Shown: positions 48,648-61,233, counted from the first letter of the stretch. The stretch is DNA of 64,000 bases from Chrysopilus asiliformis (GCA_964034945.1 OZ035960.1:111111324-111175323); one strand, 5' to 3'. Notes: generated by a model from the letters alone, not told the origin. A program made the numbers and translations.

Positions 48648-50200
48648 CGGATGCGATTTTGTTTTTTTCAATTTTTTTTTCTGTCAAAATTTAAATTTTA
48701 TTTTAAGTTAAATTTCACTTCACTGTTTTTATTGAATGAAGATTGAGTTTTTCTTACACAATCGACACAATCGATACTGTTAAACTGAAACATAAATATT
48801 TTTTTTTAATTTTAGATTTAAAAAAAACGGTTTTTTTATGTTTTTGCTGCTGCGATTGATTCAAAAAAAAAATTACAGCTGGAGTGAAAATTACCCACAA
48901 CGAATTTGAATTTGGACAAAACTTTCACGTGGCATACTTTTTGAATAAAATTTTAAGGAATTCCTGTTAACATTTCAAAAGTTATTTAGAAATTATATTT
49001 TGTTGAAAATTTGAAATAAAACAAATCGCAAACATTTATTAACGCAATCTATTTTTATTTTATTATAGCCATTAAAAAGATAATACCGAAATATCAACTC
49101 AGAAATAATCTAGCGGCGTTAAAATTTCTCTAATTCAAACCAATTTAATCTTAAATTTCATAATTTTAGCTTATCGCAATTCAATATTTTTAAATAAATC
49201 TATTTTGGTAGCTTCTTATCAAAATAAAGTCATGCTCAAGATTTTGTTTGACTTAAATATGATTATATCAGGAAAACCGAATTTCTGCAAGATAATGCAA
49301 AAAAAAAACATGAAAAAAAGTCCATAATACGATGAAAGGGCGTCATACTGATAACAAACGTTATCTCAAATAGAAAGGTTAATAGTCTATACTATTTTAG
49401 GATATTGTGTATTTTTTTTGCTTGTTTGTGTTTTTAGTTTATTATAGCGATAGCCGATTACCAGAAAGTTGAAGAAATTGTTTGATTAGCAGGTGAATTT
49501 CCTTATCGATCACAAACAATGTAATGAAAATACCCATATTAACGGTACTAAATTGCCCCGTATTTCATTCACTTAACCTAAAAGATAAAAACCGCGTGGC
49601 TTTGTGCCACTTGACATAAATGAAGTAAAACCGTTTTTTTTAAATACTTAAAACTACTCTAGGGAAATATTTCAAGCCCTTAAAAAATCTTACAACTATT
49701 TCTACTTGGAAATTTTGGAATTTCAGAGATTAAAAAACACTAGCAAACCAAAGTAAAAAAAATCTTTTAAATACTGTGACAAAATAACTGCCGATAAGAC
49801 GACTTAGTCGGGTGGCTTTCCGAGATTTCGATTTTTTTGCGCGATAACGAGAACGAGTCTACATACATTTTTCCATGTTCAATTGTGGTACATTAAAACA
49901 TTTGTCAAAGACTTATCACAAATCATGGTAAAAACAGCCATCTATAAAAAAATCTGGAACTTTTTACAAGTGTTTTACTGATAACAAAATACTTGGATGT
50001 CAACATGAGTGGTTTTTAATACTTTGGAAAAATACTGGAAGATGTGATTGTTTATCAGTTTTTGCCGGTTTTGAAGAAATTTTTGCAAATTTGATTATAA
50101 AAGCTTATGCAATTTTGAGGTTATCTCGTGTAATTTAAAAGAAGTTGAAACCGGTTATAATAAACTGTGCATGAATAAGTTTTTACTGTGAAACACTTGA

Positions 50201-50380
50201 GGGCAATTTTAAATACCAGAAGGTAATTTTAAATACTCGAGGGTTGTTTCAAATACTTAAGGGTAATTTTAAATATTCTTGGGTCATTTTAAATATTCTT
50301 GGGTAATTTTAAATATTCTTGGGTAATTTTAAATATTCTTGGGTAATTTTAAATATTCTTGGGTAATTTTAAATACTTGA
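50201..50380. repeat. Tandem array, 9 units of GGGTAATTTTAAATATTCTT (20 bp)
   Basis: The units are in exact 20-bp register from 50,201 to 50,380. The first three and the last are diverged (GGGCAATTTTAAATACCAGA, AGGTAATTTTAAATACTCGA, GGGTTGTTTCAAATACTTAA); the middle five are almost identical, so the array grew from the centre. The unit begins with the same GGGTAATTT motif that is over-represented as single copies elsewhere in the window. Confidence 0.95.
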
Positions 50381-53300
50381 TTTTAAGGTAATTTCAGGCA
50401 TGTCAAGGAAAACACATGATTTGTAGGTGCTTTTTTTCTTTCATCAGAGGTGGTGTTAAAACTTCATCGAAATGTGTTAATTTTTTTTCGATTTGTAGCA
50501 AAGTCTTGTATTAAACTGTTATTTTTTCACCTGTAATTTTATATAACATTTGAAATTTACCTTTTCCTACTTTAACTCGTAAAATAAACTATGAATGTTG
50601 AATTCAAGAAAAAAAATCCCGAATTTTACTGCTATTTACAGTCATAAATTTTATCGGGACCAATTAAATTTACTCATAAGAGGCCTGATTAACAAAAACA
50701 CTTATGTTGTAAATAACTGTTTATTTACCTAATATTTGAGGGGAAAAAATGTCATTAAACAAGTGTTAGTTTTTTTTTAAACCTAACTGAACTGAACTAA
50801 AACAGAAGTGCAAATAATTTTATTTGTAATGAAAACAATTTGTTTGTTTTTACTCTTATTGGAGGTGGTAAAAGTGAAATACAATTGACTTTCAATATTT
50901 CGAGTCGAGAGGGAGGAAAGGGGCCAGGGTTTAAAAAGCTTAAAATCAGCCCTTTATTGGTTTTGTACTGTTTCTGTCTTTAAAATAAAAAAATAAAATT
51001 AAAACTATAATTTAAAAGAATTAAAACCAAGAATTAAACAATGCACTGCCTTATCGACTACTGTTATGGAAGGACCTAAGCCGGTTACAAGACATTAACA
51101 GGGTTGCCATTCCTGAATTTCTTCCAAATTTCTTTGTATTTTTTCAAAAAACTTTGCTGCAAGAAAGTTCATTTAAATTAATATTAAAAAAAATTTAAAA
51201 TATTTAACAAGAAAACAAAGGAAACTTTTTTCTATTAATATTTTTTTTCATCATTTTCAAACAGATTTTGGTCGAAAATCAAAAGTCAAATGTTGACAGC
51301 CAGTCTGTCTAACACAGAGCGGCAAAAATAAACAAAATAAAAAAAAAGTGGCACCATCGCTAAATGAAAAACGACAAACGAAAAAAAGGAAGAAAAAAAT
51401 AACGACTTGTTTATTTTTAGCTAAAAACGATATGTTCGACAAAAGTTCTGTTTTAAAAAAAATGCGAAAATTGTCCAATAAATCTTTCAAAGTATCCAAA
51501 CTCATGGCTGGTTTAACTTCACTTCACGCTTAAAGATGATCCCCAATAATAAGAACCAATCGCAGCAACAAATCGCCGAATTTTCATTATTTTCTGTATA
51601 TTCAAGTATTATTAGTTATTTGGCACGGTTTTTATTATTTTGTAGAAATTCTTCACTGCACACAAAAGGATTTAGAACAACAAAAAAACATTTAAAACAC
51701 AGGAAAAAATTATAATTTCTTTAATTCCTCTATGCCAACACTTAAAACTGTGATGGGAGTCAAAGAAATAACTGAAAATTTTGTCTAACGTGCACATAAA
51801 TCCAAAAATAACTTTGTGTTTTATAATTTCGTTTTATGTGATTTCACATTTTATAACACAAATACACAGGAAAAAAACTTATGTGGAATTTATTAGAAGG
51901 GCAATGTCACTCTATGCGTTTATTTTGTTTTATTTAATCCAAAAAACTGGAGGGAGATATTCATAGTTATATTTAAATAGTTTAGTCTTAATTTATATTA
52001 TAGACACCTCAAAATTATATTTGAAGATGTATTTTAAAAACAGTCAAATAACCGGATTTGTGACACGTTAAAACACATTGAATGTGAAATCACTAACGTT
52101 GCGATAAAAATTCCGGCTATCGCGCTGTACCAAAAATATACAAAGAAAAATATTTTTAAGTTCACCGATAAAATCACAACTGAAATTAGAAATACAGAAA
52201 AATCAAATTTCCCACACACACGATTTTTAAAAGAAAAACCCCTAATGTATCCTTACTGGGGGTAATTTAATTTGCTTTTGGCGGGTAATTTCAAAACGTA
52301 GATAGATGGCAGTAGTAGTAACTTGAATTTTTGTCGATAAGGCAGAAGTCAAGTAACGATCACCACAGAGTGCCCGGCGATACTAACGGAATTAAAAAAA
52401 GCTTAGAAAATATAAAACTCTAGCGCAATTGACGACGCTTCTCTACTCGTCGGAATTTCAGCTTTACGCCACAATTTGGATCACGCTCAATGGTTGACTG
52501 GTGAGATGTTTTTTTTTTGTGTATGGCCACTAAAATTTCTAGAGAAGCTAAACTGCTGAAGATATATTTGAGCACGTAGAATGGTCGATGCAAAGAACAT
52601 TTAAAAATGTCAAAAGGGGGACAAAACAATATCCGCAAAACACACATGAGTATTGAAAGGAATAATTAAAGAAATGTTAAAATCTTGTTCAACGAATACA
52701 GACGGACTGCGGTGTAGAAGTTTGATAATGTCTGATGAAATTGCATTTAAAAAGCCGGCAGCCCCACATTTAAACTTTGCCATTTTAATCAGATTTCAGA
52801 GGAGAACTGTGTTTAAAGGGAGAACGTCTAAGAGAAATCGAACTTTAAATTTATTATTAGCTTCCAACATATTGGAGAGCAAATGAGAAATTGTCGATAT
52901 TTCTGAAGAAAAAAAAAACTCGAATGCGGAACATTTTTACTTGTGGGGTTGAGAAGGTGATATTTGAATGTCGTACAGTGGAACTCAAGCGAAGTGGAAT
53001 TGGACACAGATAATCTTAATGAAATATTGTAACGGTTTGTAAAAAAAAAACCATATCTCGTTATTTTTGAAAATGTCTCATGTAAACCATGACGTGAGTA
53101 AAAATTTTAAAAATCTTCAGTTTAAAAAACAGATTGAAAGGACTCAAACTTTGTGAAGAAAAACAATTGAAAATCTCAAATCATTTTCAAATATTCAGTA
53201 TTCGTAATAATAATTCACAGGTCAAAAAGAAAAAAAAAACAATTACGCAACCATAAAAACAGACTGTGTAAAACCACCATCTTGTCACTTCGAGATAGCG

Positions 53301-56300
53301 GAGTTTTACGAAAAGTTTATTGGATTGATCTGCGAAATTTTCTTGACTACAACTTAAATATTTTTTTAAAAATCTTGTAAGAGGCTGTCAATTAAAAAAC
53401 GTTATATAAAATTTTCACAAGCTTGACCTCACTTTTAAAAGTTCTAACCCGAAAACGATGTAACTGATTAAACTACAATTCAGAGTCATGCCTTCTCAGC
53501 CTAGAGAGAAGGGAGAAAATTTGTCACAAATCAATTGCCTTGAGAAAAAAAATCTCTACTAAAACTTTCAAGACTTTAAACTTTTTAACGCAGGGAAAAA
53601 TTCAAAACAAACTTCTTTTCGTTATCTAATCACTTTCATTTTCAACGTTTCTCATAAACACAAAAATTATGCCATTTGTATTCAATTCACATCAATTTCA
53701 CATTCTAAACTCAACGCATTCTTTGGATGCCAAAACATTCGATAGTTTAATTTTTTATCTAGCTTCTGCCGGAACCATGTTAAATGAAGCACCTGGTTTA
53801 GCTTCAGCGAGGAATCAACAGAGCATCACCAATAGAACTGACTTGCAGTATTTCATTGACATTTTCCCGCTTTTCCATCATTCTCTGCCCTTTTCCAATA
53901 TATTTTTTAAGTAGGTTTTTTTTTGTGCACACAGAATAAAACAAAACAGCGACATTCTTTTGTTTTTTCATGCTTTTGTATTGAGAAGGAAGCTTTCCTA
54001 CGAATTTAAAGAAAAAACATAAAACAAAAGAGTTGAACTCACAACTCCCATGTACCACTTTTACTCACCCGCTATACCAGCTTGCCAGCCTCTTTCAATT
54101 CAAATAAAATGGAAAAGGTTTTACTTGGAAGAGAAAAATCGTCTGAACCTTTTTTGTACATGAGTTCACTTTATGCACGAGAATAGCTTGGAAAAACGGC
54201 AATAAAAACGATGTTAAGAAATTGCATGCCCTGAGACAGGAAGGATTTGTGTATATGTGGTCACCCCAATGGACCCCTGTAGGTATGCAATTTAAGCCGT
54301 TGTGGAGACCTTTCTATATTTTGCGCATTTAACGGTGTAGATTCCGGTTGTTAGGTTATGTGGGTTGTGAGAATTATGCATGTTTGTCGGAATGGCCGAT
54401 TTCAATACAGCAAAACCTACACAGGCGTGTAAAGTACAAAAAAGCATACTCAAGAATTTTCTCAGTCAATGTTACCGGAGTTGATGGTGTTGGATCTGTA
54501 GTGAATAGTAGATGAAAAAGGGATATACAGGTGGGGTGAGAAGTTCGTTATACCACCCAGGGAAACTGAAATTTATTGAATGACTACAGGAGACTTGAAG
54601 CAGAAATCCAAACAGAAAAATCAGACCGGAAGCTATCAATTGTTTATTTGTGCAGCTTTTTTGTCCACCTGGAGACTTTTTCCGTTTTCAACTAGTTGTA
54701 TCGCATACGAACCGACTAAAAGTTCTTACAACTCGAATTGTGGTATTGAAGTTGTGATGGCGACCCATTTGCAACTTAGGGTGAGTTCTTTTATTATCTT
54801 AGACAACTCTGAACGCTCTGATTGACCCTCTATTCGTTGTTTTATTCGCTCGAAGTTCTCCGACAACTCTAAACTGTGTTCCATAATTTGTTCATAGAGG
54901 ACTTTGAGCAAAAAATTTTACTCGGCCTTACACATCGAGAAAGTAACCTCATAACCTCAGTTTTTGGATGAAATTTAGAAAAGCCATGCATTTTTAAGAA
55001 ATCTGGGCTGGAAAATTAATGTAAAATGAATTTAATGAAATTTGTTGAACATCAAGTAATAAACTAAAAATAAAGTATGGAATGCAAAAAGTTTCGTTTA
55101 TAGAAAAATGGGCAATAAAAGAGAAAATTAAACATGTTTTATTAATTGAAAGAGTTTTAACGCAAACTATCGCTATGAATTACACTTTTTGATGCAAAAT
55201 TTGTCTTTATTTAGGTTAAAAATTTAAGGTTATATCAGGACGACTCGAATTGTCCCAAAATTATGTTCGCCTTAGGGTCGAGTGAAGAGATGTTCTGCTT
55301 TCTCTGTTCGCTCGATTGAGGTAATTGTCGATCGCGGCCTTTTTGGCGAATGGTCGTAACTTCCTGAAGATGTCATAAAATTTTAGGTACAATTATGAAA
55401 GGAAACATCCAAAAAACTACGTCAGCTGGTTGCAACGACGCTTTTCCCGACCAAATTTTTAATAGCACTCGAACAACGCACCGAAAAAAAATTCCCTTTT
55501 AACAGCAACGGACGGCTGTTACTGTATAAATACTAATTAAAGAGTCAATCGGTTCGTTTAGAGCCTCCATACATTTCCATTTCAATAATTACTTTCAATT
55601 GATTAATTAATTTTAGCCTAGAATTCAGTATTTTCCTATTTCTCATAGTTTGTGTGAAACAGAAAATCCACCTTCTGCTCGAAGTACTCGTAGATGAGCC
55701 GATAAATATTTAATGAACAGCTAAATGGAAAATCAACTACAAGCACAAGCACACAAATGTATTAAATTTCCCAAAAAAAAAAACACTGTGTTTATCAATT
55801 GACAAATAATCCAAGTTGTTTCTTCAATGAATCAAATCGATAAACGAAATAATTTTGTACACAGTTTCGATTTATTCAATCACAATTAAATTGATACAAC
55901 TTAATTTTTTTTAACCATAATTTTCAACGGGGATTGTTTTTGGTAAAAATCCCACTAGTATTCATAAAACTATAACAGTTAATGGCATTTTGTGGTCAGC
56001 ATTCAAAATGGCGACGAAGCAAGAAGAGATACGGAACGTTTTCGAACTAAAAAAAATCAAAATTTCCTGAAAAAAAAAATACTTGGTATGACAGGCCGTT
56101 CGCATCTGTGGCAGAAAGTCCAGAGGTTTGATTACCACCGGCAACCTCAATAAGGACATTTATCAGAGAGAATGTTTGCAGAAACGATTTTTATCTTTCC
56201 TGAAAATCCATGGTAAAATAGCGTTGTTTTAGCCCGATTTGGCCTCATGTCACTATGCAAAAACCGTTATGGAGTGGTATAAAGCCAACGAAGCAATAAC

Positions 56301-57598
56301 TCAAAAAAAAAAAAATTGAACTGTGATTGCCATTTTGATTTAAATTCAACGCTCCACATTTCTGTAAAATCGGCACATCGATATTTCTTCTCAATTCCAA
56401 AAGATGGCGTTGGTGCTATTCAACTTTTGTCGCTTTTCTGCCAAATTGAAAAAAGGCATGATTTTTAATTGCTGATATCTCGAAACTGAAAAAAAGTGCT
56501 ATTAGTGATATCGCTAGCCTCCGAGATTTTGAAACCCTGACGCAATGCAGAATATACCTTATATCTCACATATAGAGGTTTATTTTCTTTATTCCCATTT
56601 CGTGACCTTTCATTGTTTACTGGTCGTATACATTTAAATAGTTTTAAACTATTTCTGCCCAAAATTTCCATTACTTCCCAGAAATCGACTATCAATAATT
56701 GAACTTGTAAACCTGTTTCGAATAACCAAATATTTTCTATGTCAATTATCACACCCAGTACCCAACCATTGAATTACTTTTGTTTTTCTCATCTCTTTTG
56801 AGATGAAAAATAAATTCTCGAATTCATGAAAACACATGCACATTCCATATATGCGCAAAAAGTAATTCTATCCATTATAAATACTTGCTTTTTTCAAGTT
56901 CATACAATTTTAAGTAAACAACTTAAACAAATTGATGATTAGACAAATTCGCTTTCATATTAAGCACAATTTCAATGTCACCGAAATGCAAAGAGGACGC
57001 ATTGACCTGGTTTGGAGGTGTAAATAAAGATATTAACAAATTTTTATGTGAAACTGCAACAAGTTATGATATGGACATCAACGATCATTTGTTTCGGTAC
57101 ACTTTTTTGTGATTATTCGCTAGTATGTAAAGTGGCAGATGTCAGCCTATTATCGATAATTTGTGAATATACCTGTAAAATGTTCACTTTTTATCACAAG
57201 GTCGCAGACGTACGATAATTGAATTAAAGTGGCCGAGACGTATGATCAAATGGAAATTTCGATCATTCATTATCATCTTGTGACTATAAGAGTTAGAAAT
57301 TAAAACGTGTATCTTTTTCACTTTCTTATACGAAGTATAAAACAGTATTGCTATCATGATAATTTTTAACTTCTTAATTTTCGATTGGAGTCGATTGGTG
57401 CCTTGTTTGAAAGAACAACTAGAGCTAGAGCCATGAAATTGTATAGTAATGTTTGGTGCTGGAATAGGAGGATCCTATCAAATTTATTTTTCATCTCAGA
57501 AGATGTGAGACAACACAAGTCATTAAAATAGCGGCTTTTTAGAAATCGAAATTTCGGTTTTTCCAATTTACTTCAAAATTTCGCGATTTTCAGTAGTC
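50381..57598. other. 7.2-kb interval without a supported gene
   Basis: GGGTAATTT occurs at 52,260-52,268 and 52,283-52,291, with AGATGGC at 52,304-52,310. ORFs of 75-95 codons here (for example 52,653-52,886, 53,669-53,914 and 56,465-56,752) have no recognisable domain and no splice-consistent continuation that I could find. Confidence 0.5.
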
Positions 57599-57713
57599 TT
57601 TGAGATATCGAGTAACTCTAACTTTTATCATACATAAAGTTACTCGGCCTTTACACGCGACTATAAAGTCTGTCAGTAGCACAGACTCCAACTGTCAAAT
57701 TACTGACAACGAA

Positions 57714-57955
57714 TTAGAAGACATTTAGCGAACTGGCAGCCAGTTCATTTTCAAATGACTTCGTTAGTAACACAGCTACAGTCCCTCGTATTTCAGAGGC
57801 ATGAATTTTGCTCGTATGCTTCATTATTTTAATTATCTCGTTCCTAGTTAGTCTTCTTTCACCAGTCTGAGAGTTCTAAAAGTAAAAAAAGAATTAAAAA
57901 TAGTAAATTCATAATAATTTAATAGATTTACCTCAAATTCTTCATTTTCCGCCAT
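57714..57955 (-). CDS. Possible two-exon gene, 61 codons, unknown function
   Basis: Exon 1 runs 57,955-57,932 on the minus strand and encodes MAENEEFE. The start has a favourable context (CAG before ATG, G after it). A 56-bp intron (57,931-57,876) starts GTAAAT and ends TTTTACTTTTAG, and the phase is 0 on both sides. Exon 2 (57,875-57,714) adds 53 codons beginning NSQTGERRLTRNEIIKIMKH and ending FENELAASSLNVF before TAA. The product would be small, with an acidic start and a basic helical middle; I do not recognise it. Its last codons lie within the MITE-related sequence, so the stop is supplied by the element. An upstream in-frame ATG at 58,028-58,030 would add 25 hydrophobic residues. The clean intron is the main support; without transcript data it may be chance. 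Confidence 0.35.
57876..57931 (-). other. Predicted 56-bp intron
   Basis: The GTAAAT donor and T-rich TTTTTTTACTTTTAG acceptor are textbook for small arthropod introns. Removing it joins two frames without a stop, whereas reading through gives a stop only after exon 2 is out of frame. Confidence 0.4.
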
Positions 57956-58504
57956 CTGAGATGTCTGAAATGTCAAAGTACTGGCATGTCTGTACCACAG
58001 AACTATATAACATAGAACAACTGTCACCATACAAAGCTCTGCTGAAAAATTGTCCGAAAAGGGTTTCCCTCTTTATCGTACTTGAACGCATCCACTGAAC
58101 TGTATAAGGTCGCGAGATTCAAATTTAGTTTGCCGCGAAATTCAAATTTCACAAGTTTGAGACTAACTGTAGGCGCAAACAAATAACTTTAGGCGCCATC
58201 ACCATTCCGAAAGTCTATTTTCCTTTGACAGCTCACGGTTTAAATGAGAGGACTATATTTATTTTCATACGGTTATCTTGCTCTTACTTGACTCGTTTTG
58301 ATTCACTGAACTGTATTGAAATGAGACCATTTGAGACAGCAAATCAAGCGATCTAGTATATCTATGGTCTGTACTGACTACAAAAAAGTCCCATCAGTAC
58401 AGACTTGTCAGTGCCAGTAAGCATTTACACGAGACTGTGTCAGTGACTGTGTCAGCTTTACAGGCGCGGGTAAAGGCTGTGTTAGAGTTACTCGATATCT
58501 CAAA

Positions 58505-58760
58505 CCGGTATCGAGATATACCGGGAGGAGGGAAGGCATGGTCCTATTTTGTCCTTTCAAGAACTTGGCCTAGCCATCCACAAAAAACGTAACTGTACAA
58601 TATTTCAAGTCTCTAGCTAAATCCTTTCGAAATTTGTGGTGTTCCCGGACGGACGGACATGCGGAAATCGAAATCTTTTGTCATCTCTAACAAAGTTTAT
58701 TTTTATGTCCGATGCGTTACAAAAGGTATACTAAATCTAATATACTCATATATGATATAT
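58505..58760 (+). repeat. Diverged dispersed repeat related to family C/B tails
   Basis: It contains ATTTCAAGTCTCTAGCTAAA, CCCGGACGGACGGACATGCG and ATGTCCGATGCGTTACAAAA, parallel to 30,945-31,060 (TTTCAAGTCTCTAGCTCAA, then ACGGACGGACATGC). Non-coding. Confidence 0.5.
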
Positions 58761-60401
58761 CATATAGAGTATAATAAGGAACAAAAAAATAATTATTTTT
58801 GAAAGTGTTTTATCAATCTGGCGGGAGGGTTCGCCTTAGACCACTTGCAATCCAACCCATCCACCCCACTCCCCGTCGGCCAGAGGGCTAGTGTTAAAAT
58901 TAAGTTAAATTTAAGTCAAAAGTGGTTCAGAAATGCAACAAATAGCCCTTCTGGCGCTGGCGATGTTAAATCTGGAAAATAGAAAATGTTTCACAAATGT
59001 TTTAAAATAGTAAATGTTTCACAAAAAAATTACCTCTAAATAAGATTGCATTTCTTTTTCAGAGTTTAATGCTGAACAAGTACTTTTATAATAAAAATTT
59101 ATTCCTAATTGTAATTTGTAAATATTTTTCACTTCCGGTATTTATTCTAAAGCACCCAATTCAACTTACAAAAAATAATAATCTTAACATCGAATTTAAC
59201 ACAATAGTGCCCAACTATTCAGAGAGTACCTAAAGCCGATTTAATTTAAATTGCGCCGCAATCATAACCGCCATATCCGTCAATCAAGTGCGATTTCCTT
59301 ACAAAGAAGCTTTTGTTTTCTTCCGTTCAAATCATTAACATCGCCATTCTTCATTTCCCCAATATGTAGATCAAAAACACTAAAAAAAGACTTCTCCACA
59401 TACGAGTATATATCATAAAAAAATGTGAATATTTACCGTTGTGCTTCGTTAATTTGCCTCCATCATTGATAGAAACTACAAAGCGCTGAGTCTAAAAATA
59501 GCCAAATTCAAACTATGACCGTAAAGAGCGCTTCTTGAATGGATGAATGCCCAGCTTGCTTTTAATTTCTTTTGTCTTGCTGCCGTTGTTGTTGTTATCG
59601 TTGGCTGGTTTTTTTTTTGAACCTAGTCTATTTCTTATCGCACATAAAATATGTCTTAAGTAGTTTATTTACTGGTCGGTAAGACGTTGCGCGCACAGCC
59701 GGCCATTATCATTATTATTGTGATCATCACCATCATCTTCATTGCGGTGATCATAGCAGCAACGATCATAATTTCTATCTATTATTCGTCTTACTTTCAA
59801 CCCCGACCGACGAGTCATAGAATATGAAAGAATATTAATGCGAGGGAAATTTGCATATGTTCCCGTAAAAAACTATCGCACGGACAAGAAGATTGCGACA
59901 CAAAAAGGAGCCTCCCGCATGTCCAACTTGTATACTTCCACATCATTTCAAGCTTAAACTACGTCTTTGCGAAATATTACGGCTGATCAAAAAATTTGCG
60001 CGGGCGCACTTGGATAATTAATTAATGGTCCGGCCTCCTCATGATTGCTGTATGGATGTAGGTCGATATACAGTAATCTGTTTCCATGATTCTTTATACG
60101 GACGGCTGTACAACATTTGATTGCGCACTATTTTCATCTCTTAAAATATTATTATAGAAGTTTGTTGTTTATCACTCTAAAAAAATAAATCGATAGTGTC
60201 CACACAGTAAGCGGTTGGTCGGCCTCATTCTTCTTTTTGTTTGACATTTTGCCTGACAATTAAAAGAGAATACATTGAAATTTTGGTACTAACGTTCCGA
60301 AAAATGATAAAAAACATAAGAAAAGCTACAATTGCCTCTATATGATGACAGACAAAATGCTGATTTAAAAAAACCACCATTTGTATAGGAGAGGGAGAAA
60401 G
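58761..60401. other. 1.6-kb interval without a supported gene
   Basis: An ATT/ATC/GATCAT low-complexity tract at about 59,702-59,755 reads as polyisoleucine in one frame and is not taken as coding. Nothing else is recognised. Confidence 0.5.
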
Positions 60402-60740
60402 AGGTGCTCCGATTGAATTTTGATGTATGGAACGGTTATGTAAAATCATATGTTAAATAGATTCTACCTTTATAAATTTTCCAATACGACTCACCGTTTT
60501 CGAGGAACTACAAAAAAAGGATTCAATTTGTATGCCGGAGTAGGAAGGAGTGGTCCAACTGTATTTTGATGTATGGATAAGTTATGTAAAAACATATTCT
60601 AAACAGACTTTACCTTTATGAATTTTTCAATACGATGCACAGTTTTCGAGAAAACAGGAAAAAAGTATTTAATTTTTATGGCAGAGGGGGCAATCAGTGG
60701 TCCGATTGGATTTTAATCTATGTATGAGTTATATAAAATC
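60402..60740 (+). repeat. Family C, copy 2: about 2.3 tandem units of roughly 148 bp
   Basis: Units begin at about 60,402 (GTGCTCCGATTGAATTTTGA), 60,550 (GTGGTCCAACTGTATTTTGA) and 60,697 (GTGGTCCGATTGGATTTTAA). Each continues with TGTATGGA-type, GTTATGTAAAA, AATACGA.TCACCGTTTTCGAG and a 'ggaaaaaagtattt' block. The same unit occurs once at 30,725. Non-coding. Confidence 0.75.
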
Positions 60741-60823
60741 CTTTATTAATAATTTTGTAAATATTAGTGATTTTATAAAGACAATAAAAGGGTAGGATTT
60801 TGTCATAAATAAATATAGCACAC

Positions 60824-61233
60824 ATAAGTTGCGTTTTTTTAATGTTCTGAAGCAGTTCAGAACAAGCTTTCCATACAAAATCCTGCACCACCTTTTCATC
60901 TCGAACAGCGCTTGGAACAAAGGGAAATTTTATACGGTAATGTACGGTAATGTACGGTAATGAAATGCTGCTAACTTCAACATAATAAATCTGACATTTT
61001 ATTCTCAATTGAGGATTTTCTGTTGGTGGTTTGTTGGTTCTGTTCGACAGCGAAATAGTTTTAATCATGGGAGATAGCGAATCGTGATTATATCAAGAAA
61101 ATATAGCAGTAACGGCCTACTGATGTAACCAACGTGAAGTTAGTTGCCATTCGAACTCAATGAAATTTCCCACTTACTCTGGATCGTTTTTTTAATGTTC
61201 CGTGTTCTAGAACATTAAAAAAACGCAACTATA
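60824..61233. mobile_element. 404-bp element with 22-bp perfect terminal inverted repeats, flanked by ATA
   Basis: The left end 60,827-60,848 and right end 61,209-61,230 are exact reverse complements (AGTTGCGTTTTTTTAATGTT + CT). ATA is present immediately outside both (60,824-60,826 and 61,231-61,233). The right end also folds locally: the 16-bp arms 61,185-61,200 and 61,210-61,225 flank CGTGTTCTA. The left end continues as the palindrome GTTCTGAAGCAGTTCAGAAC. A 10-bp unit TGTACGGTAA is repeated three times at 60,931-60,962. The antisense ORF of 116 codons across it has no domain. Non-autonomous. Confidence 0.8.
61185..61225. promoter_or_regulatory. Hairpin with heat-shock-element-like TTCTAGAA at its centre
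   Basis: CGTTTTTTTAATGTTC and GAACATTAAAAAAACG pair perfectly. The centre reads TGTTCTAGAACA, containing inverted TTC/GAA units as in heat-shock factor sites. Because it is a terminal part of a mobile element about 0.7 kb upstream of a gene, regulatory effect is speculative. Confidence 0.3.

Larger units (their letters stand above)
46020..50200. other. 4.2-kb interval without a supported gene
   Basis: Present are a perfect dyad AAATTACCC-TAGC-GGGTAATTT (47,005-47,026), AAATTACCC at 48,888-48,896, and an (AAC)n microsatellite at 48,621-48,647. No coding signal. Confidence 0.55.
57599..58504. mobile_element. 906-bp composite inverted-repeat element carrying a two-exon reading frame
   Basis: The outermost symmetry is a perfect 24-bp inverted repeat (57,599-57,622, TTTGAGATATCGAGTAACTC + TAAC; 58,481-58,504). 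About 20 bp inside on the left, CGGCCTTTACACGCGACTAT and, on the right, its counterpart near CGCGGGTAAAGGCTGTGTTA match the ends of the 171-bp MITE at 20,585. The left and right halves of that MITE are here separated by about 600 bp of extra sequence, which contains the minus-strand frame at 57,714-57,955. It could be a full-length form of the MITE, or a MITE that captured host sequence. Confidence 0.6.

Noticed and set aside
48504..48746. 80-codon ORF with polyasparagine
   Set aside because: It is an (AAC)n microsatellite within T- and A-rich DNA, with no other coding feature.
50201..50380. Telomere-like repeat
   Set aside because: The 20-bp AT-rich unit does not resemble TTAGG or other arthropod telomere repeats, and the array is short and internal.
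59700..59830. Hydrophobic reading frame rich in isoleucine
   Set aside because: It is the translation of an ATT/ATC low-complexity tract, with no start, partner exon or conservation evidence.
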